Source of the DNA: SAR324 cluster bacterium | GTDB taxonomy: Bacteria > SAR324 > JACQKK01 | Assembly: GCA_027296185.1 (NCBI GenBank) | Contig: JAPUJL010000196.1 | Location: forward strand, 1-8,909 | Length of the DNA: 8,909 nucleotides | Direction of reading: 5' to 3' | Notes under the pieces: model-generated | Told to the model about the DNA's origin: nothing | Database searches by the model: none | What the model saw: only the letters and a program-made list of their open reading frames with translations | Part shown: positions 1-5,400 of the stretch, piece by piece | Layout: the number at the start of each line of letters is the position of its first letter | Numbering within the stretch: the first letter of the stretch is position 1 | Translations under genes and position numbers: made by a program

Positions 1-1031
1 GAGTGGTTGTCCTTGTGCGCGGCCAGGGGCAGGCCGAATCCCTTGATGGTGTAGGCGAGGATGGCCACGGGCCGATCCTGCACCCGCTCGGCGCGGTCGT
101 AGACGTCGCAAATCATCTGCATGTCGTGGCCACCGAGACCCATGATCGATTCCCGGAGAAAATCGCCGTCGTACTGGCCGATGAGCGCCGCCGCCTCCTT
201 GCTCTTGGAGCCCGCCGCGTCCAGCAGCGCGCGCTTGTAGTCGTCGGCCGGAACCCGCAGCAGCGTCTGGTATTCGACGTTGGAGACGTCGTCGAACCAA
301 TTTTTCAGGTGATGGCCCCCCGGCTGATCGAACAGGCGCAGCACGGGCCGACCGTACTTGAGAACGATCACCTCCCAACCCATCGAATCGAACACGTCGA
401 TGAGTTGCTTCACGCGATTGGCCGAGAGCAGTTTGTCCAGGCTTTGCCGGTTGAGGTCGATGATCCACCAGCAGTTTTTCAGGTCGTAGTTCTGCCCCTC
501 CACGAGGGCCTCGTAGATGGTGCCCTCCTCCATCTCCGCATCGCCCATGAGGGAGATGTACTTGCGCCCGGTGTCCTCGCCGCTGAACTGGTTGCGGGCC
601 AGCTCGTCCACGATCGCCCCGAACAGCACGTTGGCGCCGCCCAACCCCACCGATCCGGTCGCGAAATGCACGTGATCGGTGTCCTTGCGGGGGCTGGGGT
701 AGGACTGAATACCCCCGAACTGCCGGAACTCGGCCAGCTTCGATTTGGGCAGATTGCCCAGCAGATACTGGATGGCGTGAAACACCGGCGAGGCATGGGG
801 CTTTAGCGCCAGCCGATCCTCGTTGGACATGGTGCGCAGCATGAGGGCGGTGAGCAGGGAGACCACCGAGGAGCTGCTGGCCTGATGGCCGCCCACCTTG
901 ATGCCGTCCGGGTTAGGCCGAATCTTGTTGGCGTAGTGGATCATGTAGGTGCTAAGCCAGAGCACCTTCTGCTCGAGCGCCTCCAGCGCCTTCAGCTCTT
1001 CGGGAGTGACGGGTTGTGGCGATCTGCTCAT
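1..1031 (-). CDS. aceE: AceE-type 2-oxoacid (pyruvate) dehydrogenase E1, N-terminal 343 residues
   Basis: This is the thiamine-diphosphate-dependent E1 subunit. It decarboxylates a 2-oxoacid and passes the acyl group to the E2 lipoyl arm. The gene starts at ATG 1031 and leaves the window at its left edge, so the C-terminal part is unseen. The sequence shows the AceE/transketolase-like hallmarks: GGHQAS at residues 47-52 and KPHASPV at 77-83, which appear to correspond to the two active-site His regions of E. coli AceE; a GDAEMEEG motif at 163-170 with N194 downstream, fitting the GD(x~30)N Mg-ThDP site; and AYTIKGFG at 326-333. An AGGTGG-like ribosome site lies at 1035-1040, only 3 nt before the ATG. 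The gene follows E2 by 70 nt and is probably in the same operon. The substrate is not fixed by sequence. Pyruvate is most likely, but an AceE-like E1 family acting on 2-oxoglutarate is also described. Family membership is firm; the substrate is inference. Confidence 0.9.
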   Translation of the reverse strand, partial: MSRSPQPVTPEELKALEALEQKVLWLSTYMIHYANKIRPNPDGIKVGGHQASSSSVVSLLTALMLRTMSNEDRLALKPHASPVFHAIQYLLGNLPKSKLAEFRQFGGIQSYPSPRKDTDHVHFATGSVGLGGANVLFGAIVDELARNQFSGEDTGRKYISLMGDAEMEEGTIYEALVEGQNYDLKNCWWIIDLNRQSLDKLLSANRVKQLIDVFDSMGWEVIVLKYGRPVLRLFDQPGGHHLKNWFDDVSNVEYQTLLRVPADDYKRALLDAAGSKSKEAAALIGQYDGDFLRESIMGLGGHDMQMICDVYDRAERVQDRPVAILAYTIKGFGLPLAAHKDNH

Positions 1032-1050
1032 GGTCCACCTATCGGGAAAT

Positions 1051-1083
1051 CCGCCGCCGCGGCTTCCGGAGCCGGGTCGGCGG
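1051..1083 (-). other. GC-rich hairpin between E2 and E1 genes
   Basis: The 70-nt gap between the E2 stop and the E1 start can fold. CCGCCG at 1051-1056 pairs with CGGCGG at 1078-1083, and inside it GGCT at 1061-1064 pairs with AGCC at 1070-1073. No T-run follows on the transcribed strand, so this does not look like an intrinsic terminator. It could tune the relative output of E2 and E1 or protect one part of the message, or it could simply be a by-product of high GC. Low confidence. Confidence 0.3.
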
Positions 1084-1101
1084 CGCGGGAGCGAAGCCCG
1101 C

Positions 1102-2490
1102 TCACAGCATGAGGCGCATGGGGTCTTCCAGGATCCCCTTGAATTCGCGAAGAAACGCCGCGGCGGTCACGCCGTCCACCGCGCGGTGATCGGCTGAAAT
1201 GGTGACGCGCATGCGGGAGCGCACCACCATCCGGCCGCCGTCCACGACGGGCATCTCCACCGGGCGGGCCACGGCGAGAATCCCCACCTGCGGCGGGTTG
1301 ATGATGGCGGCGAACTCCACCACGTCGTACATGCCCATGTTGCTGATGGTGAAGGTGCCCCCTTCCAGCTCTTCCGGGCGTAACTTTCGGTCCTTGGCCC
1401 GCTCCACGAGTTCCGCCGTATCCGCGGCGATGCGTCCGACGCTCTTCAGTTGACAGTCGCGCACCACCGGCGTGACCAATCCCCCTTCGATCGCGACGGC
1501 GAACGCCACGTGAATAGCCTCGTGGCGCAGGATAGCCGCCTCGGTGAAGGATGTGTTGAAGTCGGGGACGCGCGCCAGGGTCAGCGCCGCCGCCTTGATC
1601 ATCACGTCGTTGACGGTGACCTTAGGCTCCGCCGCCTTCTCGTTGAGCCGCCGCCGCAACTGCAACATCTCCGTCACGTCCACCTCGGCGGTCATGTAAA
1701 AGTGGGGAATCTCGGCCTTGCTGCGCGCCATCCGCCGCGCCACCGCCCGCCGCAAGGGAGTGTGAGGCACCTCGACGGCTCCCTCCGGCACCGGAATCGA
1801 GGGAACGCGGGCAAGGGGCGCCGCGGCTTCCGGTTGCGGCGAAGAGGGCTGAATCGCCAGGTTGTCCAGGTAAGGCTGGAGGTCGGTTTTCACGATCTTG
1901 CCGCCGATGCCGCTGCCCTTTACCGCCGCCAGGTCGATTTCCAGCTCCTCCGCGATCCGGCGGGCCAGCGGGGTGGCCTCCACCTGGGCTCCGCTCCCTG
2001 CAACCGCCGCAGCAGGCTGTACCAGGGGCACCACGTTCGAGGCGGCGCCGCCACCGCCCGGGGCGGGCGGGAATGCGGCAGCGGCCAGAGGGACCTGCGG
2101 AGTGACTTGGGGCCGGGCTTGCGGTTGGGCTCGGGGCGGGGACCCAGCGGCCGGGAGATCGGTCTGCTTGGGCGCGGGCGGGGGCTCCGGCTCCGCCGGC
2201 GGTGCCGCCGGAGGCTCGGCCGCTGGTGCGGAAGGGGCTTCGGCCACCTCGCCCGCCTCGCCGATCAGGCAGATCAATCCGCCCACCGGCACCACGTCCT
2301 GCTCCCGGGCGGCGATCTCGACGATCACCCCATCGGCCTCCGCCTCGACCTCGACGATGACCTTTTCCGTCTCGACCTCGACGATCGGCTCGCCTTTCTG
2401 GACGGCGTCGCCCTGCTGCTTCAGCCACCGGCTGATGATGCCCTCCACCATCTCGTCGCCGAGTTGCGGCATCCGCATCTCAAACGCCAT
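1102..2490 (-). CDS. Dihydrolipoamide acyltransferase (E2) of a 2-oxoacid dehydrogenase complex
   Basis: E2 forms the core of the complex and moves the acyl group from its lipoyl lysine to CoA. The 462-residue protein has the full E2 architecture. There is one lipoyl domain at about 1-80, with the lipoylated lysine at K43 in VETEKVIVEVEA. An Ala/Pro-rich flexible linker spans about 84-168. The peripheral-subunit-binding domain is at about 171-208 (TPLARRIAEELEIDL, GSGIGGKI). The catalytic acyltransferase domain is at about 240-462, with the active-site HRAVDG at 435-440 (H435, D439) and the usual ISNMGMYDV and IINPPQVGIL stretches. Start ATG 2490 is preceded by AAGGAG at 2502-2507 (11 nt spacing) and a closer GAGGAG. 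It is the first gene of the pair with E1, a less common order than E1-E2. AceE-type complexes often use an E2 with several lipoyl domains; this one has a single domain. I give no symbol because pdhC, aceF and sucB cannot be told apart by sequence alone. Confidence 0.95.
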   Translation of the reverse strand: MAFEMRMPQLGDEMVEGIISRWLKQQGDAVQKGEPIVEVETEKVIVEVEAEADGVIVEIAAREQDVVPVGGLICLIGEAGEVAEAPSAPAAEPPAAPPAEPEPPPAPKQTDLPAAGSPPRAQPQARPQVTPQVPLAAAAFPPAPGGGGAASNVVPLVQPAAAVAGSGAQVEATPLARRIAEELEIDLAAVKGSGIGGKIVKTDLQPYLDNLAIQPSSPQPEAAAPLARVPSIPVPEGAVEVPHTPLRRAVARRMARSKAEIPHFYMTAEVDVTEMLQLRRRLNEKAAEPKVTVNDVMIKAAALTLARVPDFNTSFTEAAILRHEAIHVAFAVAIEGGLVTPVVRDCQLKSVGRIAADTAELVERAKDRKLRPEELEGGTFTISNMGMYDVVEFAAIINPPQVGILAVARPVEMPVVDGGRMVVRSRMRVTISADHRAVDGVTAAAFLREFKGILEDPMRLML

Positions 2491-2710
2491 GGCTCCTCAC
2501 GCTCCTTGCGGGAATCGCGGCCGACACCCCCTGGCGGACAGCCGCGTGGCCGTCGATACCTTCGAAGGTACCATCTATCCCGTGAGCGGACAATTGAGCG
2601 CGGACGCGGCGAGTCGCCGGCGCAAGGCCGGTCGAGGGCAATTCAGGGGGGCTGTGGGCTTACGGAAGGCCCGCAGTACGAAGCGAAACGGCCATTTGCG
2701 AAGGGGCCGA
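2491..2710. other. Intergenic region upstream of the E2-E1 operon
   Basis: These 220 bases separate the lipoprotein stop from the E2 start, both on the minus strand. They hold a perfect 14-bp palindrome (listed separately) and a short hairpin, CCGGC/GCCGG, at 2617-2631 with no T-run. A TTGTCC box on the minus strand lies near 2590, but no convincing -10 box stands at the right distance. I see no open frame that resembles a gene. The E2-E1 promoter is probably here but cannot be pinned down. Confidence 0.5.
2557..2570. promoter_or_regulatory. 14-bp palindrome, candidate operator for E2-E1
   Basis: TACCTTCGAAGGTA is a perfect inverted repeat with no loop, and one more G-C pair matches after a single mismatch (2555 with 2572). 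It ends 66 bp upstream of the E2 start codon, a plausible place for a repressor or activator dimer site. As RNA it would give only a 5-bp stem with a tetraloop and no T-run, so a terminator is unlikely. No regulator gene is nearby to match it to, so the operator role is inference. Confidence 0.35.
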
Positions 2711-3145
2711 TCAGTATCCGGTCCCGCCGCTGGAGCCGGTCGAGCAGTTGAAAGTGATGCAGTGGGTGTGAACGTCTGTCGACGAAGATGTGACCCGGAG
2801 CTTGAGGCCGTCGGCGAGATCGGTGAGCATCGCGGCGGTGAGCGTGACTGTATGGGTATGACCATTCGTGGAGGCCACGGTCATGACGAGGATCTGCTCC
2901 GCGCCCGCCGCGGCATCCGCCTCCGTCAGGGATACGGTGTGCCCGTGGTTGCCGGCAATGGCGACGTTGAAGTCCCCACCGGCTTCGCAGGTCCCCGTGG
3001 CCGTGCAATTGCTGAGCGCGGATTCCGACGTTCCGCCGCCGTCGTCCCCGGAGCAGGACACGAGGGCCAGGCCGGCCAATCCCGCCACCGCGGCGGAAGG
3101 AACGGTCACGCTCTTCAAGAGGAAATCCCGTCTCGTCAGCGGCAT
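2711..3145 (-). CDS. Tat-exported lipoprotein with three HxH motifs, function unknown
   Basis: This 144-residue protein is predicted to be folded in the cytoplasm, exported by the Tat system and anchored by lipid. The N-terminus has the twin-arginine motif TRRDFLLK (residues 4-11), a hydrophobic segment at about 14-30 and a lipobox LVSC with the lipidated cysteine at C31. A Gly/Ser/Asp-rich linker follows (32-45). The mature part carries HGH (67-69), HTH (96-98) and HTH (126-128), spaced 29-30 residues apart. Each is followed by a beta-like stretch (TVSLTEAD, TVTLTAAM, CITFNC), so it reads as 2.5 copies of a repeat of about 30 residues. C47, C53, C129 and C134 could form disulfides or help bind metal. 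I recall similar HTHTVTLTAA-type small proteins in other bacteria, but no established function. Start ATG 3145 has GGGGAAG shortly upstream. Metal binding, for example copper or zinc, is inference. The gene appears to be transcribed alone. Confidence 0.85.
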   Translation of the reverse strand: MPLTRRDFLLKSVTVPSAAVAGLAGLALVSCSGDDGGGTSESALSNCTATGTCEAGGDFNVAIAGNHGHTVSLTEADAAAGAEQILVMTVASTNGHTHTVTLTAAMLTDLADGLKLRVTSSSTDVHTHCITFNCSTGSSGGTGY

Positions 3146-3480
3146 TGCGCTTCCCCAGTCGGTTTGTGTTGCAGCGGCCCCGGATCAACCCGGAAGCCGC
3201 TCACGGTGCAAGGATCGCGGCGGGTCCGCGCCCTTCAGTGGAGCCACCCAATCTCATTGCATTCGCGAATTATTCCTGTTTACTCGATCCTGGCCGAACA
3301 TATTGTATGCCCATTCACACCAAAGTCGAGTTTCGGATTATCGGGTGCTCCACGGGCGAAAACTTGGCTCCGCAGGGCTGGCCGGAGTTCAATCGGATGG
3401 CCGGTTCGGGGACGTAGGCCGCGGACTGCAACGATCGGGCGGATCGAAACGTGGGGAACGGCCGCGGTGGGGCGCCACCA
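3146..3480. other. 335-bp intergenic region with AT-rich promoter-like island
   Basis: No gene is supported here. Next to the stop of the upstream gene, a 5-bp stem (GGTGG/CCACC, tetraloop) spans 3466-3479, and CGATC/GATCG spans 3432-3446. Neither is followed by a T-run, so neither is a standard intrinsic terminator. Positions about 3250-3350 are clearly richer in A and T than the rest of the window and hold the candidate promoter listed separately. The remaining 150 bases up to 3145 would be the 5' leader of the lipoprotein mRNA; I see no riboswitch pattern in it. Confidence 0.55.
3302..3329 (-). promoter_or_regulatory. Candidate sigma70-type promoter for the lipoprotein gene
   Basis: Read on the minus strand, TACAAT (3302-3307) matches the -10 consensus at 5 of 6 positions. 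TCGACT (3324-3329) matches the -35 consensus at 4 of 6, with a 16-bp spacer. It sits in the only AT-rich stretch of this GC-rich window and would give a leader of about 150 nt before the ATG at 3145. Confidence 0.35.
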
Positions 3481-4758
3481 CTATTCGCGGACGTAGACCT
3501 GGTAGTAGAACCCCAGGTCCGGGAATTGGTCGGAGGATTCCAGGCTGAAGCCGATTCCGCTGGCCTTGCTGACCAGCCAGTTGAAGTGCAGGGCATCGGG
3601 GCTGAAGATGGTATGCTTGGCCTGATCCAGCAGCATGGCCAATAGCTCGCGGTTGTGGGTCTCCAGGGAGTCGGGGATTTCGAGCTCGTCCGCGGCGGCT
3701 CGGCGGCAGATCGCATGGTTCCAGCCCATCAACGCGTCCATATCGGCATCGAGGAAGGTGGTGTGGATCACGGGCTCTTTTCCGCGGATTCCAGGCCACG
3801 CCCGATCGACCAGGGATTCCAGCAGTTCGAAAAACAGGTGGGTCTCCGACGAGCCGATCGCGTAGCTCACGTTGACGAGGCGCACCTTGAAGACGATCAG
3901 ATGGCCGCCCGGTTCGATCAATCCGCGGGCGATGCGGAACTGCTCCATCACGCTTTCCGCGGGGATCATGTTGAAGACCTGGAGCGCCAGCAGCATATCG
4001 AAGGTTTGCCGCAAATATCGCGCCCGGCCCAGGTCGGAGGGGATCGGGGTGTAGGGGTCGACGATCGCCGCCTCCATGTTGCTCGCCTGGACATGGAACT
4101 GCTGCACCGATTTGGGCGCCATTTCGGCCAATAATTCGGACAGGATTCCCGGGCCGTCCCCCACCTCGAGCATCCTTTTGTTAGGCCCCAGGCGCGGCTG
4201 CACCTCCTTCTTGAGCACCTGTTCCACATGGGGCAGCACCTGGTGATCCAGCAGGAAGCGCTGCCGCTTTCCCCCGATCAGGTCCAAAAAGAACGTGTAG
4301 TCGGCGAAGCCGTTGGACTGGGAGATTTGCCGCATGGCGCCGATGTTGTTCAGGTTCTCCTTGACCGAGGGATAATTCGTAATGATATCCGTCATTTGGT
4401 CGTAGGTGAGGCGAAAGACGATGGCCGGCTCGGGCCCTCTCACGACCACGTCCGCAGTGGGGGCCGAATTGCTGAAGTAGCCGATCTCGCCCAGCACACA
4501 GACCGAGCCGCGCTCCCCCAACTCCCGGTATTGCCCTTCCATCCGCGCGTAGACGGAAACGGCGCCGGTGACCAGGAATGAGACGTAGGGGTGCTGCTTT
4601 CCCTGCAACAGCACCGCCTCGTCCGGCTCGTAGATCACCGGCTCGGCTTGGCGGGTGATGCTGAGGATCGATTCCCCGTCCAGCCCGTTGTCGTTGAGGT
4701 ACTGGATCAGGATCGAGCGGCTGGTCCGAGTCTGCTCGTCGTCGCGCAGGGTTTCCAT
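3481..4758 (-). CDS. Cyclic-nucleotide-binding-like domain fused to a class I methyltransferase-like domain
   Basis: This 425-residue, predicted cytoplasmic protein has two parts. Residues about 20-145 form a CRP/FNR-type cNMP-binding beta-barrel: FLVTGAVSVYA at 61-71, then GERGSVCVLGEIGYF at 81-95, which aligns with the phosphate-binding cassette. The family's cassette usually continues to P-R-[AS]; here it reads APTADV (99-104), so the Arg that contacts the cyclic phosphate is Thr101. E91 is kept. Residues about 190-300 look like a SAM-dependent methyltransferase: MLEVGDGPGILSELL at 196-210 (motif I), TFDMLLALQVFNM at 252-264 (motif IV-like) and GLIEPGGHLIVFKV at 279-292. The acidic residue after strand 2 that binds the SAM ribose is not obvious in FHVQASNMEA (221-230). 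The remainder to 425 is unassigned. No DNA-binding helix-turn-helix is seen, so it is not an ordinary CRP regulator. It starts 24 nt after the dtd stop, with a weak GGGA site, and is probably co-transcribed. Ligand and methyl acceptor are unknown. Confidence 0.85.
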   Translation of the reverse strand: METLRDDEQTRTSRSILIQYLNDNGLDGESILSITRQAEPVIYEPDEAVLLQGKQHPYVSFLVTGAVSVYARMEGQYRELGERGSVCVLGEIGYFSNSAPTADVVVRGPEPAIVFRLTYDQMTDIITNYPSVKENLNNIGAMRQISQSNGFADYTFFLDLIGGKRQRFLLDHQVLPHVEQVLKKEVQPRLGPNKRMLEVGDGPGILSELLAEMAPKSVQQFHVQASNMEAAIVDPYTPIPSDLGRARYLRQTFDMLLALQVFNMIPAESVMEQFRIARGLIEPGGHLIVFKVRLVNVSYAIGSSETHLFFELLESLVDRAWPGIRGKEPVIHTTFLDADMDALMGWNHAICRRAAADELEIPDSLETHNRELLAMLLDQAKHTIFSPDALHFNWLVSKASGIGFSLESSDQFPDLGFYYQVYVRE

Positions 4759-4782
4759 GAGTCCCGTTCGATCCAGGGCGGG

Positions 4783-5250
4783 TTAGGCGCCCGCGGCCAT
4801 CTGCAACTCGCCGCTATCGAGTAGAATGGTCACCGGCCCGTCGTTCACCAGATGCACGGCCATCGCCGCGCCGAAGCGCCCGCTGGCGGCCCGAGGGACG
4901 TGGCGGCGGCACATCGCCACGAACGCCTCGTACATAGGCTCCGCCCGCCCGGGGGGCATGGCGTGGACGAAGCTGGGACGGCGGCCCTTGCGGCAATCCG
5001 CGTAGAGGGTGAACTGGGAGACCAGGGTCAATTCCCCCTCCGTATCGAGGAGCGAGCGGTTCATCTTGCCCTCCTCATCCTCGAATATGCGCAGGTTCAC
5101 CAGCTTTTGCGCCATGGGGCTCAGCAGGGCGGTAGCGTCCCGTTCCTCGAATCCCACCAGGCACAACAGCCCACCGCCGGTTCGGGGGGTTTCCCCACCC
5201 TCCGCGAAGCTGACCCAGGCGGTTTTGACCCGTTGCACCAGCACCCGCAT
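4783..5250 (-). CDS. dtd: D-aminoacyl-tRNA deacylase
   Basis: Dtd hydrolyses D-amino acids wrongly attached to tRNA, and also Gly-tRNA(Ala), in the cytoplasm. It protects translation from D-amino acids. The 155-residue length is close to the family norm of about 145. Two signature motifs are present: SQFTLYADCRKGRRPSF (residues about 78-94), with the SQxTL motif that lines the active site, and NDGPVTILL (about 136-144), whose Gly-cisPro pair gives chiral proofreading. MRVLVQRV at the N-terminus and EGKMNRSLLD also match the family closely. Start ATG 5250 has a good GAGGAG at 5256-5261, 5 nt upstream. The gene follows the dcw-type genes and a repeat micro-ORF, and precedes the CNBD-methyltransferase gene by 24 nt. 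Being beside wall genes suits a role in coping with D-amino acids, but this is inference. Confidence 0.97.
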   Translation of the reverse strand: MRVLVQRVKTAWVSFAEGGETPRTGGGLLCLVGFEERDATALLSPMAQKLVNLRIFEDEEGKMNRSLLDTEGELTLVSQFTLYADCRKGRRPSFVHAMPPGRAEPMYEAFVAMCRRHVPRAASGRFGAAMAVHLVNDGPVTILLDSGELQMAAGA

Positions 5251-5255
5251 CGCCG

Positions 5256-5261
5256 CTCCTC
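5256..5261 (-). promoter_or_regulatory. dtd: Strong ribosome binding site of dtd
   Basis: GAGGAG on the minus strand sits 5 nt before ATG 5250 and 4 nt after the TGA of the preceding small open frame (5266-5268). It fixes the dtd start and would let ribosomes re-initiate from the small frame. Confidence 0.7.
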
Positions 5262-5265
5262 AGCG

Positions 5266-5400
5266 TCACCCGCCGGCCCGGCGGCCCTCATCTGCCGACC
5301 GCGGGACCGGCGCCACCCGCGGGACTGGCACCGCCCGCGGGACTGGCGCCGCCCGCGGGACTGGCGCCACCCGCGGGACCGGCGCCACCGCCGATTGCAT
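5266..5400 (-). CDS. Possible 44-residue Pro-Val-Pro-Arg repeat peptide coupled to ftsQ
   Basis: An open frame begins at ATG 5400, which overlaps the ftsQ stop as TGATG, and ends with TGA at 5266-5268 just before the dtd ribosome site. It would encode MQSA, then five hexapeptides of the form [VA][AV]PVPR (residues 5-34), then a short tail rich in Arg and Gly. The peptide is basic, rich in proline and has no membrane segment. For a real gene: an exact fit between ftsQ and dtd, a TGATG overlap that favours coupled translation, and a repeat unit of 18 nt (six codons). Against: no independent ribosome site, no family I recognise, and a second same-strand frame through the repeat is also open (Gly-Ala-Ser-Pro-Ala-Gly). 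It may simply be a minisatellite between genes. Confidence 0.35.
   Translation of the reverse strand: MQSAVAPVPRVAPVPRAAPVPRAVPVPRVAPVPRSADEGRRAGG
5299..5388. repeat. Five tandem 18-bp repeats between ftsQ and dtd
   Basis: Five head-to-tail copies of an 18-bp unit with consensus CCGCGGGACTGGCGCCAC lie at 5299-5316, 5317-5334, 5335-5352, 5353-5370 and 5371-5388, with no indels. Copies differ at only three positions: C/T at unit position 10, G/A at 14 and A/G at 17. Units 1 and 5 are identical. Each unit contains the palindrome CCGCGG, and four of the five contain GGCGCC, so the RNA could form many alternative short stems. The length being a multiple of three keeps two reading frames open through it. 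Confidence 0.95.

Noticed and set aside
1450..2751. Long plus-strand open frame of 433 codons
   Set aside because: It lies antisense to the E2 gene, its product is rich in Arg, Gly and His without any domain, and the opposite strand has a complete E2 with all its motifs.
2643..3188. Alternative minus-strand frame of 181 codons over the lipoprotein gene
   Set aside because: It overlaps, in another frame, a product with a full Tat motif, lipobox and regular repeats; the alternative product is rich in Arg and Gly and has no domain.
3466..3479. Intrinsic terminator after the CNBD-methyltransferase gene
   Set aside because: The stem is only 5 bp and no T-run follows on the transcribed strand, so it does not meet the usual pattern; Rho-dependent termination cannot be excluded.
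1898..3496. Plus-strand open frame of 532 codons
   Set aside because: It is antisense to E2 and to the lipoprotein gene and spans two intergenic regions. The composition is low complexity and typical of a high-GC shadow frame.
5299..5388. CRISPR array
   Set aside because: The 18-bp units are directly adjacent with no unique spacers between them, and no cas gene is present.
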